This document shows, piece after piece, positions 9,062-17,017 of a stretch of DNA of 57,364 nucleotides. A program made the position numbers and the translations under genes. Every line of letters begins with the position of its first letter. Position 1 is the stretch's first letter. This DNA is from an uncultured Alphaproteobacteria bacterium (GTDB taxonomy: Bacteria; Pseudomonadota; Alphaproteobacteria; Sphingomonadales; Sphingomonadaceae), in contig CAIZNH010000024.1 of NCBI GenBank assembly GCA_903934325.1, forward strand, positions 1 to 57,364, in the 5' to 3' direction. The notes below the pieces were generated by a model that was not told the origin of the DNA, did not search any database, and saw only the letters and a program-made list of their open reading frames with translations.

Positions 9062-9369
9062 TCCTCCGGCGGGCTCCAGAACTCGTCGCGGCTCGGCATC
9101 TGGTTGTCGACCGATTCGTCGTGGCCCGTGCCGTTGGAGAGGAAGACGAGACCCATCAAGCCGCCGCCGAGCAGCATTGTCAAGCTGATCCCCAGCGCCA
9201 CCGCGATGTAGAAATGCACGGAAATCATGCCATTATAGGCAAACAGCAGCCCCATCGCCACCGCCACGACCAGCACCGTGGCAGCCAGCAGCAGCTTCAT
9301 GATCTGGCGATAGCGCGCCCAGGCGTAAGCAGCGTTCACGGGATCATCGAGCGGGGACTTGCGCGTCAT
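9058..9369 (-). CDS. Small two-helix membrane protein, hypothetical
   Basis: 103 aa. A charged N-terminus (MTRKSPLDDPVNAAYAWARYRQ) precedes two hydrophobic helices (about residues 24-45 and 51-76, the second with an LLGGGLMGL glycine stretch) and an acidic tail. I do not recognise a characterised family; the layout resembles small inner-membrane proteins common in sphingomonads. Start chosen at the last Met before the conserved-looking block. Its stop overlaps the ferredoxin stop head-on. Confidence 0.75.
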   Translation of the reverse strand: MTRKSPLDDPVNAAYAWARYRQIMKLLLAATVLVVAVAMGLLFAYNGMISVHFYIAVALGISLTMLLGGGLMGLVFLSNGTGHDESVDNQMPSRDEFWSPPED

Positions 9370-9517
9370 GGGCCTGCCATGGCGTGCACCCGCGCGCTTG
9401 GCAACGCGAGAAAGATGCAAGCGACGGTTCGTCCGGTGCAAGCTCGCCCTTGCAGGCCGGATTCGCCTTTTCCCGCGAAAGATGGCATTTTTCGCAGGTG
9501 GAGAGAGGGAGTCTGCC

Positions 9518-9949
9518 ATGACCATAGCCAGAATCATCGCCCAACGCGGCCCATCGGACATCATCGCCTGTGATGTCGCCACGAAGGTCTCCGAAGCCGT
9601 CAGCATCCTTGCGACCAAGCGCATCGGCGCCCTGCCGGTACTGCGTGGCGGCAAGGTGGCCGGCATCGTGTCCGAGCGTGACGTGATCTACCGCCTTGCC
9701 GATCACGGCGGCGCGTGCCTTGATCTGCCGGTCGAACAAATCATGACCTCGCCCGCGATCACAGTCGAACCCGGCACCCTGATCGATGATGCGCTGGCGA
9801 TGATGACCCGCCGCCGGTTTCGCCATTTTCCGGTGGTTGAGAATGGCGAGCTGATCGGCTTCATCTCGATCGGCGACCTCGTGAAATACAAGATGGATGA
9901 GGTCCAGCACGAGGCCGAAGCGCTGCGCAGCTATATCCAGGCCGGTTGA
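9518..9949 (+). CDS. CBS-domain protein
   Basis: 143 aa with two CBS motifs in tandem, covering most of the chain: VSEAVSILATKRIGALPVL...GIVSERDVIYRL and IDDALAMMTRRRFRHFPVVENGELIGFISIGDLVK. Stand-alone CBS pairs bind adenine nucleotides and modulate partner proteins. Start ATG 9518 has a strong GGAGAGAGGGAG leader; upstream in-frame codons to 9359 overlap the divergent gene's start and look non-coding. No effector domain is fused, so the partner is unknown. Confidence 0.93.
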   Translation: MTIARIIAQRGPSDIIACDVATKVSEAVSILATKRIGALPVLRGGKVAGIVSERDVIYRLADHGGACLDLPVEQIMTSPAITVEPGTLIDDALAMMTRRRFRHFPVVENGELIGFISIGDLVKYKMDEVQHEAEALRSYIQAG

Positions 9950-9988
9950 AGGCTTGAGGATCGCGTCCACGCGCCCTAGATTGGGGTT

Positions 9989-10321
9989 ATGAGCGCAGAG
10001 CCCCTGATCCTCACCCCTGCCGCCGCCAAGCGGGTGGCCTTCATCGCCAGCAAGCAGGCGCGTCCGGCGATCCTGCGTCTCGCAGTCGAGGGCGGGGGGT
10101 GCTCGGGCTTTCAGTACAAGTTCGATCTGGCCGATGCGCCGGATAGCGACGACAGCATCAGCGAGACCGACGGGGTCAAGCTGGTGGTCGATCCCATGAG
10201 CCTCGATCTGATCGCGGGCAGCACGGTCGATTTCGTCGAATCGCTCGGCGGGGCGGCCTTCAAGGTCGAAAATCCGCAGGCCGCGGCCGGCTGTGGCTGC
10301 GGGGCGAGCTTCGGGATTTAG
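9989..10321 (+). CDS. erpA: Iron-sulfur cluster insertion protein, HesB/IscA/ErpA family
   Basis: 110 aa, the A-type carrier length. The three cluster-binding cysteines are visible in EGGGCSGFQYKF and the C-terminal GCGCGASF. A-type carriers pass [4Fe-4S] or [2Fe-2S] clusters to target apoproteins in the cytoplasm. The gene stands alone, away from any suf/isc operon, which favours ErpA over SufA/IscA. xthA follows 38 bases downstream on the same strand. Confidence 0.93.
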   Translation: MSAEPLILTPAAAKRVAFIASKQARPAILRLAVEGGGCSGFQYKFDLADAPDSDDSISETDGVKLVVDPMSLDLIAGSTVDFVESLGGAAFKVENPQAAAGCGCGASFGI

Positions 10322-10359
10322 GTTAGACCCGCGCGCGGCTTTCGGGCATCAGGGCGCGC

Positions 10360-11154
10360 ATGAAAATCGCCACCTTCAACATCAACGGCATCAAGGCGCG
10401 CGGCCCGCGTCTGCTGGAATGGCTCGCCGAAACGCGGCCTGCGGTCGCCTGCCTGCAGGAAATCAAGACGCAGGACGATGGCTTTCCCGCCGCCGATTTC
10501 GAAGCGCTGGGATACAGCGCGATCTGGCACGGGCAGAAGAGCTTCAACGGAGTGGCGATCCTCGTCGACACACAGGCTGGCTACACCCTCACCGAAGTGC
10601 GGCGCGGGCTCGGCATTCCCGGCCCGAATGAGGGTGACGAGGAACAGGCGCGCTATCTCGAAGCCGATGTCTCGGGCGTGCGGATCGCCTGCCTCTACCT
10701 GCCCAACGGCAATCCCCATCCGGGGCCGAAATTCACCTACAAGCTGGCGTGGATGGAAAAACTGCGCGCGCGCATGGCGGAAATCTGGGCCGAGGAAGTG
10801 CCCGCCGTGGTGCTCGGCGATTTCAACGTCATCCCTGAAGATGATGACGTCTGGTCGGTGAAGGCCATGGCCGACGATGCACTGATGCAGCCGGAAAGCC
10901 GCGCGGCCTATTCCCGCCTGCTGGCCGATGGCTGGGTGGACGCGGTGCGCACCCACAATCCGCGCGGCGGGGTGTGGACCTATTGGGACTATCAGGCCGG
11001 TGCCTGGCAGCGTGATCACGGCTTCCGCATCGATCACATCCTGCTCTCGCCCGAATGTGCCGACCGGCTCGAAGCCGTGGGTGTCGACAAGACCTATCGC
11101 GGCCGCGAGAAGGCCAGCGACCACACGCCTGTTTGGGTCAGGCTTTCAGCCTGA
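10360..11154 (+). CDS. xthA: Exodeoxyribonuclease III
   Basis: 264 aa, normal length. Acts in base-excision repair as AP endonuclease and 3'-5' exonuclease/3'-phosphatase. The endonuclease/exonuclease/phosphatase fold is marked by FNINGIKAR, the metal-binding Glu in CLQEIK, GDFNVIPEDDD, and the catalytic Asp-His near the end (SDHTPVWV, residues about 254-255). Probably co-transcribed with erpA. A long imperfect inverted repeat follows the stop. Confidence 0.96.
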   Translation: MKIATFNINGIKARGPRLLEWLAETRPAVACLQEIKTQDDGFPAADFEALGYSAIWHGQKSFNGVAILVDTQAGYTLTEVRRGLGIPGPNEGDEEQARYLEADVSGVRIACLYLPNGNPHPGPKFTYKLAWMEKLRARMAEIWAEEVPAVVLGDFNVIPEDDDVWSVKAMADDALMQPESRAAYSRLLADGWVDAVRTHNPRGGVWTYWDYQAGAWQRDHGFRIDHILLSPECADRLEAVGVDKTYRGREKASDHTPVWVRLSA

Positions 11155-11171
11155 TCCTCGAGTCCTTGGCG

Positions 11172-11253
11172 CCCTACCGCTTCGCTACATGAGGGCGGTG
11201 ATCCGGCCCGCAGGGCCGCAAGGGCGACAGTCCTCAAGTAGCGAAGCGATAGG
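11172..11253. repeat. Long imperfect inverted repeat with nested hairpin (type B)
   Basis: The outer arms (around CGCTTCGCTAC at left, 11172-11194; GTAGCGAAGCG at right, 11232-11253) match at 20 of 22 positions. The loop contains a perfect hairpin CGGCCC/GGGCCG (11204-11218). It lies between convergent xthA and the cell wall hydrolase gene and may serve as a bidirectional 3' structure. Confidence 0.75.
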
Positions 11254-11278
11254 ACCAAAAAGCGCCGCCCGCAGCGAC

Positions 11279-11296
11279 GTGGGGGCTTGCCCCCAC
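11279..11296. terminator. GTGGGGG-CTTG-CCCCCAC hairpin
   Basis: A perfect 7-bp GC stem with 4-nt loop, 15 nt beyond the hydrolase stop (minus strand) and about 125 nt beyond xthA. No T-run is seen; it may act as a 3' stabiliser or Rho-linked terminator between the convergent genes. Confidence 0.45.
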
Positions 11297-11310
11297 ATCA
11301 CCCGCGAGGA

Positions 11311-11949
11311 TTATCTATAGAAAATATGCGTGTCGATCTGGGCGAGGCGCGTCTTGCGATGGCTCCAGCCCGGGCTGACGTGGCGGGCGTGGAAGAAGGT
11401 CGCATCGCCGGCTTCGCTCTCCCACAGGCCCTGATGGGCGATCTGGGCAATCGCCACCGCGCGGTCCCATGCGGCCGAGCCGGCGGGAGCCTTCGGCATG
11501 GCGTTGCCGCGCATGAAGGAAAACTGGCCCTTCTGACGCACCACGCCGCAATAGGACTTGGGGAAACGGCCGTCCTCGGTGCGGTTGATAATGACCTGTG
11601 CGACCGCCAGCTGGCCATCGAGTGCCTCGCCGCGCGCTTCGAAATAGACCGCACCGGCAAGGCAGTGCAGCTCTGCATCGAGCGGGGTGTCGGTATCGAC
11701 CATGCCCACCAGCTCGGCAAGCGAGCCTGCTTCGGTCAGCACCGGCGCGCCGTCGTCAGCCGGCAGCGGCTGCACCACGGGGTTCGAAATGAATTCGGGG
11801 GTCTGGGGAACCAGCTCGGCCACATCGGTCTCGATCAGCTGGTCATTGGCAACCTGGGCCAGAGCCGCGGCGCCATCGACGCCGGGGACTGTCACGCTTG
11901 CCATCGTCATCGCGGCAATCGCGACAAGGGAGAAAGTCTTGCGACTCAT
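11311..11949 (-). CDS. Cell wall hydrolase, SleB/Hydrolase_2 family, exported
   Basis: 212 aa. N-terminal signal peptide (to about residue 31, ending GAAALAQ), a linker of about 60 residues, and a C-terminal SleB-type domain (LAGAVYFEARGEALDGQLAVA, VIINRTEDGRFPKSYCGVV, QFSFMRG). The Glu in YFEARGE is the likely catalytic acid of this lytic transglycosylase/amidase-like fold. Expected to trim peptidoglycan in the periplasm; in non-sporulating alphaproteobacteria the role is general wall turnover. Monocistronic on the minus strand. Confidence 0.93.
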   Translation of the reverse strand: MSRKTFSLVAIAAMTMASVTVPGVDGAAALAQVANDQLIETDVAELVPQTPEFISNPVVQPLPADDGAPVLTEAGSLAELVGMVDTDTPLDAELHCLAGAVYFEARGEALDGQLAVAQVIINRTEDGRFPKSYCGVVRQKGQFSFMRGNAMPKAPAGSAAWDRAVAIAQIAHQGLWESEAGDATFFHARHVSPGWSHRKTRLAQIDTHIFYR

Positions 11950-12139
11950 TCACTCTACAAAACGGGCGGTGAGCGGGCTCTGGCGCAGGTGGAACGCCTA
12001 TATCCGTTGCCGGATACGTGGGGCATTCAAGAGAGGACCTGCCGGCCGCCCCCCGTCTGCGTGCTGATCAAGGGGCCGGATTGCCGCCTGTCAGCCTGCG
12101 CTGGGAAGTGGGGCGCCACTACGCGGCAGGGGCCGAAGG

Positions 12140-12481
12140 TCAAGTTAACGCGTCGATTTGCGCGACGAAGCGTTCGGAATTGGCGATATCCACCTCGATC
12201 AGCCAGATATCGGCGTCCTGACGGCGGCGGCGCGCCAGATATTCGGAAAAATCTGCCCGATTTTCAGGATTTTCCGCCTTTGTCGTAACAAAAGAACGCG
12301 ATCCGTCGAGCGCAGGCATCCTTTCGTAAAGCCGCGAAGGCTCGTCACGATAGACGGTTACCAGCAGGATTGTGCCAGCGTCCCGCTCGCCCTTGGCCAG
12401 CACCGTCGCAAAGCCGCCCTGCGATTCGGCGAGGCGCAGGATCGCGCTCACCTCGAGATGCGCAGGCAGCCGGTCGCGCAA
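12140..12481 (-). CDS. DUF1491 family protein
   Basis: 113 aa. The opening RLPAHLEVSAILRLAESQGGFATVLAKGERDAGTILLV-type sequence (about residues 4-42) is the DUF1491 signature of alphaproteobacteria; the function is unknown. The best start is a TTG at 12481, one base after the stop of the upstream thioesterase gene, implying translational coupling. No in-frame ATG precedes the conserved block. A cytoplasmic, mixed alpha/beta protein with no membrane segment. Confidence 0.85.
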   Translation of the reverse strand: MRDRLPAHLEVSAILRLAESQGGFATVLAKGERDAGTILLVTVYRDEPSRLYERMPALDGSRSFVTTKAENPENRADFSEYLARRRRQDADIWLIEVDIANSERFVAQIDALT

Positions 12482-12482
12482 T

Positions 12483-12962
12483 TCAGCCCGCCGCTGCCGC
12501 GTAGCCGGGCAGGCTGGAGAGCGCGATGCGCGAGCGCATGAAGGTGCCGGTGCCGCGGCCGATTTCCTCGCCCTCCTCGTCCACCAGCCGCGCCTCGGCC
12601 ACGAACACGCGTCGCCGCCCGCTGACCCAGCGGCCTTCGGCGGTGACGGTGCCGGCGCGCACCGGCTTGGTGAAGTGGAGGTTGAAGCTGGTGGTCAGAA
12701 GGAAGCGGTCGGTCGCCAGGGTGTTGGCCGCGTAGAAGGCGGCATCGTCGAGCATCTTGAAATAGATCGTCCCATGCGCCGCGCCCGCCGCGTGATAATC
12801 CTCGCGCGTGACAGTGAAGGTCAGCCGCGAGACGCCTTCGCGCGGGATGTGCAGCGAGGAGGCGAACTTGCGGTTGATCGGCGCGGAGGCATAGAGCCGC
12901 TCCAGCGCGCGGTAATGTCCCTCGGCCCCGGTGATCGGGACGGCATGATCGGAAAGACTCAT
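12483..12962 (-). CDS. PaaI-type hotdog thioesterase
   Basis: 159 aa. A single hotdog domain with the characteristic helix segment HAAGAAHGTIYFKMLDDAAFYAAN and the strands FLLTTSFNLHFTKPVRAGTVTAEGR and GRRRVFVAEARLVDEEG, typical of PaaI/YiiD-like acyl-CoA thioesterases. It probably hydrolyses acyl- or aryl-acyl-CoA in the cytoplasm. Lies between ptsN and the DUF1491 gene on the same strand, 22 bases from ptsN, so probably one transcript. Confidence 0.88.
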   Translation of the reverse strand: MSLSDHAVPITGAEGHYRALERLYASAPINRKFASSLHIPREGVSRLTFTVTREDYHAAGAAHGTIYFKMLDDAAFYAANTLATDRFLLTTSFNLHFTKPVRAGTVTAEGRWVSGRRRVFVAEARLVDEEGEEIGRGTGTFMRSRIALSSLPGYAAAAG

Positions 12963-12984
12963 GGCCGGGTGCGTAGCAGGGCCG

Positions 12985-13446
12985 TCAGGCGGCGTCCCGC
13001 TCGAACTGGTGGGTCAGCAGCGCATAGGCCGCCTCGGTCGTCGGTGCATCGGCGAGCATCTGGAGCTTCGCCTCGTCCCGCGTCAGCCGCGAGATCGCGG
13101 CGAGTGCGTGGAGGTGGGTCGCCCCGGCGTTCTCGGGCGAAACCAGCCCGCACACCAGCGCAACAGGGCGCGAGTCTGCGGCGACGAAATCGATCGGCTG
13201 TTCAAGCCGGATCAGCGCGAGGCTGGGGCGGCGCACATCCTTGCTGCGGCAATGCGGGATCGCCACCCCGCGCCCGAACCCGGTGCTGCCCAGCGCTTCC
13301 CGCGCTTCGAGGTTTTCGAGCACCTCGATCCGGTCGAGCCCGTAGGCACCGGCCAGCAGATCGGCGAGTGCGGCCAGCACCTTCGGCTTGCTGTCGATAC
13401 GATCGAACAGAATCGCCTGCGGGGAGAGTGCGAGGTTGACGTCCAT
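12985..13446 (-). CDS. ptsN: PTS IIA-like nitrogen-regulatory protein PtsN
   Basis: 153 aa EIIA-Ntr domain. The phosphorylatable His lies in STGFGRGVAIPHCR, and LVSPENAGATHLHALAAISR is the other family hallmark. Part of the nitrogen PTS (PtsP-PtsO-PtsN), which reports nitrogen/carbon status and modulates potassium transport and stringent signalling. Start chosen at MDVNLALSPQ because the upstream in-frame residues are low-complexity and unlike the family. Located downstream of hpf, the usual proteobacterial order, although rpoN is not adjacent. Confidence 0.94.
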   Translation of the reverse strand: MDVNLALSPQAILFDRIDSKPKVLAALADLLAGAYGLDRIEVLENLEAREALGSTGFGRGVAIPHCRSKDVRRPSLALIRLEQPIDFVAADSRPVALVCGLVSPENAGATHLHALAAISRLTRDEAKLQMLADAPTTEAAYALLTHQFERDAA

Positions 13447-13525
13447 CTTGCGAAAATCCCGAAATAAAAGCCCGCGTACAGAGCAGATCCGGAAAGTCAG
13501 GGTCCGGTGAAAGCCCCTGCCAACC

Positions 13526-13540
13526 GGGGCGTTGCGCCCC
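13526..13540 (-). terminator. Short GC hairpin between hpf and ptsN
   Basis: GGGGCG-TTG-CGCCCC is a perfect 6-bp stem in the 159-nt spacer. It could attenuate read-through from hpf into ptsN; there is no U-tract. Confidence 0.3.
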
Positions 13541-13605
13541 TCCTGCTGCTGCCGCGTGAGCCCGTTGCCTGCATGAAATCCCACCCGATAAGGCAGGCGC
13601 GGGCT

Positions 13606-14172
13606 CTATCGCGGTTCGACCCATCCAATCGAACCATCGGCGCGCCTGTAGACCATATTATGGCTTCCGGTGCCAGCATTTTTGAAAAACAGCGCCGTGG
13701 TGTTCCTGAGATCGAGCATCATCACCGCGTCCGCGACGGTCGCTGTCGGAATGTCCACACGGGTCTCGGCGATCACCAACGGAGCATCGGCGGTGACCAC
13801 TTCCTCTTCCTCGTCCTCGACTGCGAAGATGGTGTAGGCCGCCTCTTCCTCGCCGCGCGCGTGATCGGCCTGTTCGTGGCGATCGGTCAGGCGGCGCTTG
13901 TAGCGGCGCAGCTGCTTGTCGATCTTCTCGACCGCATTGTCGAAGGCGAGGTGAACGTCATGGGCGCTGCCTTGCGCCTTGAGGATCAGGCCTTGCATGA
14001 CATGGGTGACGATGTCGCAGGTGAATGCTCCTGCGGGAGCCTTGCCGAAGGTTACATGAGAGGACAGCGCCCGGTCGAAATACTTGTCGACGATTGCGCC
14101 GAGGCGGTCAGCGGCATGTTCCTGCAAAGCCGCGCCAGTGGCCATCTGATGGCCCGAAATGCGAATATCCAT
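13606..14172 (-). CDS. hpf: Ribosome hibernation promoting factor, long form
   Basis: 188 aa: an N-terminal S30AE domain (MDIRISGHQMATGAALQEH, DVHLAFDNAVEKIDKQLRRYKRR), an acidic linker (EDEEEEVVTADA) and the C-terminal dimerisation domain (VADAVMMLDLRNTTALFFKNAGTGSHNMVYRR). Long HPF converts 70S ribosomes to inactive 100S dimers on starvation. Start is the ATG at 14172. ptsN follows on the same strand. Confidence 0.96.
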   Translation of the reverse strand: MDIRISGHQMATGAALQEHAADRLGAIVDKYFDRALSSHVTFGKAPAGAFTCDIVTHVMQGLILKAQGSAHDVHLAFDNAVEKIDKQLRRYKRRLTDRHEQADHARGEEEAAYTIFAVEDEEEEVVTADAPLVIAETRVDIPTATVADAVMMLDLRNTTALFFKNAGTGSHNMVYRRADGSIGWVEPR

Positions 14173-14249
14173 AAGTTGTCAGCCCTCCCGTCAAAGATGC
14201 CGATCCCGGTTGGTAGTCCGTGTGGCGTTGTGCCTTGCGCGCGTCCTCC

Positions 14250-14945
14250 TCAGCGTGCCCAGATGGCGTTTTCGATTCCGGCGATGAACGCAGCGTGGCG
14301 TTCAAGCTCCTCTTCGCTGGCCGCGTGCGGCCGGGCTGCGCGGGCGGGGCGATCGGCCCGCGCTGCCCCGATGGTGGTGATATTGGTCTGGACCTCGACA
14401 GTCACTTCTTCGGCCACCAGGCCCAGCCCGATCTGGCGGCCACCGGTCAGCTCGACATAGACCTGCGCGAGCAATTCGGCATCGAGCAGCGCGCCGTGCT
14501 TCACGCGGTGGCTCCGGTCGATCCCGTAGCGAGTGCAAAGCGCATCGAGGCTGAGCTTGGAGCCGGGGTGCTTCTTGCGCGCGAGCTGCACCGTATCGAC
14601 CATCCGGTCCATGCTGATCGGCGCCCGGCCGATCTTCTCGAGCTCGTTGTTGAGGAAGCCGAAGTCGAACCCGGCATTATGCGCCACCAGCGGAGCATCG
14701 CCGAGAAATTCGAGCAGCTCGTCCGCCGTATCGGCAAAGCGCGGCTTGGTGGCGAGGAAGGCGGCGCTGAGGCCATGGACCCGCTCCGCCTCGATCGGCA
14801 TGTCACGATCGGGATTGAAATAGGCGTGGAAGGTGCGGCCGGTTTCAACCCGGCCGATCATTTCGACGCAGCCGATTTCCACCATGCGGTCCCCGGTCTT
14901 GGGATCGAGCCCGGTGGTTTCGGTGTCGAAAATGACCTCACGCAT
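14250..14945 (-). CDS. dnaQ: DNA polymerase III epsilon subunit (3'-5' proofreading exonuclease)
   Basis: 231 aa. DEDDh exonuclease motifs: ExoI in VIFDTETTGLDP, ExoII in VAHNAGFDFGFLNNE, ExoIII with His and Asp in HRVKHGALLDAELLA. The C-terminal part after about residue 180 should contact the alpha subunit. Start taken at MREVIFDTET, the family N-terminus. Last gene of the ppsR-maf-aroE-coaE-dnaQ series reading away from the oriC candidate; coaE ends 49 nt upstream. Confidence 0.97.
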   Translation of the reverse strand: MREVIFDTETTGLDPKTGDRMVEIGCVEMIGRVETGRTFHAYFNPDRDMPIEAERVHGLSAAFLATKPRFADTADELLEFLGDAPLVAHNAGFDFGFLNNELEKIGRAPISMDRMVDTVQLARKKHPGSKLSLDALCTRYGIDRSHRVKHGALLDAELLAQVYVELTGGRQIGLGLVAEEVTVEVQTNITTIGAARADRPARAARPHAASEEELERHAAFIAGIENAIWAR

Positions 14946-14994
14946 TTGCAGGACTATCTGCCCATGCGGTGAGTCTTGCAAGCGGTCCTTGCAA

Positions 14995-15579
14995 TCAAAA
15001 TGAAGCAATCAGCGCTGCCACCTGTGCGCGGGTTTCTTCAAGGCTGGTTCCGGTGTCGATCACGTGATGGGCGCGGGCGCGTTTTTCCGAATCGTGCAGT
15101 TGCAGCCCGTAGATGTGCTCGAACTTCTCCACCGTCATGCCACTGCGGGCGAGCACGCGGGCGCGCTGCACCGCCTCGGGCGCGGAGACGACCACGATCA
15201 TGTCGACGGCCTCGTGCCCGCCGCGTTCGAACAAGAGCGGAATGTCGAACACCACGGCGGGCTTGGCGGCATTGGCTTCAAGGAAAGCGGCGCGCTTGGC
15301 GGCGACGGCGGGGTGGACGATGGCCTCGAGTCGCGTCAGCGCGGATTTGTCGGCGAAGACCTGATGGCCCAGCCGGTCGCGGTCGACGCCCTCGGGGCCG
15401 GTCGATCCGGGGAAGGCAGCTTCGATGGCGGGGACAAGCGCGCCGCCGGGGCCCTGCATCGCGCGCACTTCGGTGTCGGCGCAGAACACCGGGATTCCGG
15501 CATCGGCAAACATGCCTGCGACAGTCGACTTGCCCATGCCGATGGAGCCGGTGAGGCCGATGATTTTGGGACGGGTCAT
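14995..15579 (-). CDS. coaE: Dephospho-CoA kinase
   Basis: 194 aa. Phosphorylates the 3'-OH of dephospho-CoA, the last step of coenzyme A synthesis. P-loop GLTGSIGMGKST at residues 8-19, VFDIPLLFE in the CoA-binding region, and a Ser/Arg-rich lid (VLARSGMTVEKFEHI). Its ATG overlaps the aroE stop by four bases, as do all junctions from ppsR to here, marking one operon. Confidence 0.97.
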   Translation of the reverse strand: MTRPKIIGLTGSIGMGKSTVAGMFADAGIPVFCADTEVRAMQGPGGALVPAIEAAFPGSTGPEGVDRDRLGHQVFADKSALTRLEAIVHPAVAAKRAAFLEANAAKPAVVFDIPLLFERGGHEAVDMIVVVSAPEAVQRARVLARSGMTVEKFEHIYGLQLHDSEKRARAHHVIDTGTSLEETRAQVAALIASF

Positions 15580-16433
15580 TGGGTCAGAATCTCGCGCAAT
15601 TCGGCGTCATGCTGGCGCGGGGCGGGCTGGCCGAAGAATTTTGCGAAGGCGACTGCCGCCTGCCCGATCAGCATGGAAAGCCCGTCGATGGTGCGATGCC
15701 CCTTGGCACGCGCTTCTTGAAGGAAGGTGGTGTCCAGCGGCGCGGTGACAATGTCATAGGCGACGGCGCCCGGCGGCGCGTGGCTCCAGTCGAAGGTGAG
15801 CGGCGACTGGCCGGTCATGCCGAGGCTCGAGGCGTTGATGACGAGATCGCAGCAGCCTTCGCGGTCGTCGAAGGGAAAGTCGGTCGCATCGGCAAAATGC
15901 GCAAGGTCAATCGCGTGATGTTCACCCTTGGGTGCGAGTTCATCGAGCAACGCCCGGGCCTTGGCCGGATCGCGTCCGGCGACCACCAGCGTGAAGCCTT
16001 GGCCCGCAAGCGCAGCAATGATCGCCCGCGCCGCGCCGCCGGTGCCGAGGATGCGGGCCATGCGGAAATAATGGGTGCGGGCGAGGTCTTTCGCCAGCGG
16101 TTCGAGGAAGCCGGCGGCATCGGTGTTGGTGCCGGCCAGCCGCCCGTCCCCCAGCGGCAGGATTGTGTTGACCGCACCGATGGCATCCGCGGGCGGGTCG
16201 ATCCGGTCTAGCAGCGGCATCACCGCCTGCTTGTGCGGCATGGTGACATTGCACCCGCACCAGTCTAGGTCTTCGCGGCGAGCGGCGAGGTAGTCAGCCA
16301 GTTCGTCAGGGCGGACATGGCAAGCGCGATATTCGGCATCGATCCCCAGCTTTCCGAACCAGAAATTGTGAATCGCGGGTGACTTGGACTGCGCGATCGG
16401 ATCGCCGATCACCTCGGCATAGCGACGCGTCAT
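15576..16433 (-). CDS. aroE: Shikimate dehydrogenase (NADP+)
   Basis: 285 aa. Reduces 3-dehydroshikimate to shikimate in chorismate synthesis. Substrate-site motifs are IGDPIAQSKSPAIHN, with shikimate-binding serines, and NVTMPHKQAV, with catalytic Lys; the paired Asp is in TNTDAAGF. The NADP Rossmann turn is GTGGAARAI followed by VAGRDPAKA. Overlaps maf upstream and coaE downstream by four bases each. Confidence 0.97.
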   Translation of the reverse strand: MTRRYAEVIGDPIAQSKSPAIHNFWFGKLGIDAEYRACHVRPDELADYLAARREDLDWCGCNVTMPHKQAVMPLLDRIDPPADAIGAVNTILPLGDGRLAGTNTDAAGFLEPLAKDLARTHYFRMARILGTGGAARAIIAALAGQGFTLVVAGRDPAKARALLDELAPKGEHHAIDLAHFADATDFPFDDREGCCDLVINASSLGMTGQSPLTFDWSHAPPGAVAYDIVTAPLDTTFLQEARAKGHRTIDGLSMLIGQAAVAFAKFFGQPAPRQHDAELREILTQ

Positions 16434-17017
16434 GCCAGCAACACCCCTTCCTCGCGCAGCGCGCCGAGCAAGGGCAGAAGCGGCATGCCGAGCACGGTGA
16501 ACTGGTCGCCCTCTATCTCCGAGAACAGCTGCACCCCCGGCCCTTCAATGCGGAAAGCGCCGACCGTGTGGCTGATCGCGGGCCATTCGAGCGCGAGATA
16601 ATGGGCGATGAAATCCTCGGAGAGCTCTCGCACATGGAGGCGCGCGATGCTGGCGTGGCTCCATTCGCACCCGCTATCGCGCACCAGCGCGGCAGCGGAG
16701 TGCAATTCCATCACCTTGCCGGAGAAAAATCGCAGATGCTCGGCCGCTTCCTCTGCCGAGCGCGGCTTGTCGAAGCGGCGGCCGGCGCACACCACCAGCG
16801 AATCCGAACCCAGCACCAACGCCCCCGGGTAGAGCGCGGCGACAGCGGCAGCCTTCGCCACCGCCAGTGCCTCGGCGATGTCAGGCGGGACGGCACCGGC
16901 CAGCCCGGCTTCCACCGCGCGCTCGTCGATATCGGCGGGGATGCTTGTGTAAGCCACGCACGCCGCATCGAGCATCGCCCGGCGCGAGGCGCTTTTGCTG
17001 GCGAGGATGAATGTCAT
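16430..17017 (-). CDS. maf: Maf-family nucleoside triphosphate pyrophosphatase
   Basis: 195 aa. Opens with FILASKSASRRAMLDAA, containing the Maf S-x-S-x-RR motif, and has the LGSDSLVV and RFFSGKVMELHSAAAL segments. Maf proteins hydrolyse non-canonical NTPs such as dTTP/UTP or m7GTP analogues and affect division when overproduced. The usual ADT triplet reads SDS here, a conservative change. Part of the four-base-overlap operon with ppsR and aroE. Confidence 0.93.
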   Translation of the reverse strand: MTFILASKSASRRAMLDAACVAYTSIPADIDERAVEAGLAGAVPPDIAEALAVAKAAAVAALYPGALVLGSDSLVVCAGRRFDKPRSAEEAAEHLRFFSGKVMELHSAAALVRDSGCEWSHASIARLHVRELSEDFIAHYLALEWPAISHTVGAFRIEGPGVQLFSEIEGDQFTVLGMPLLPLLGALREEGVLLA

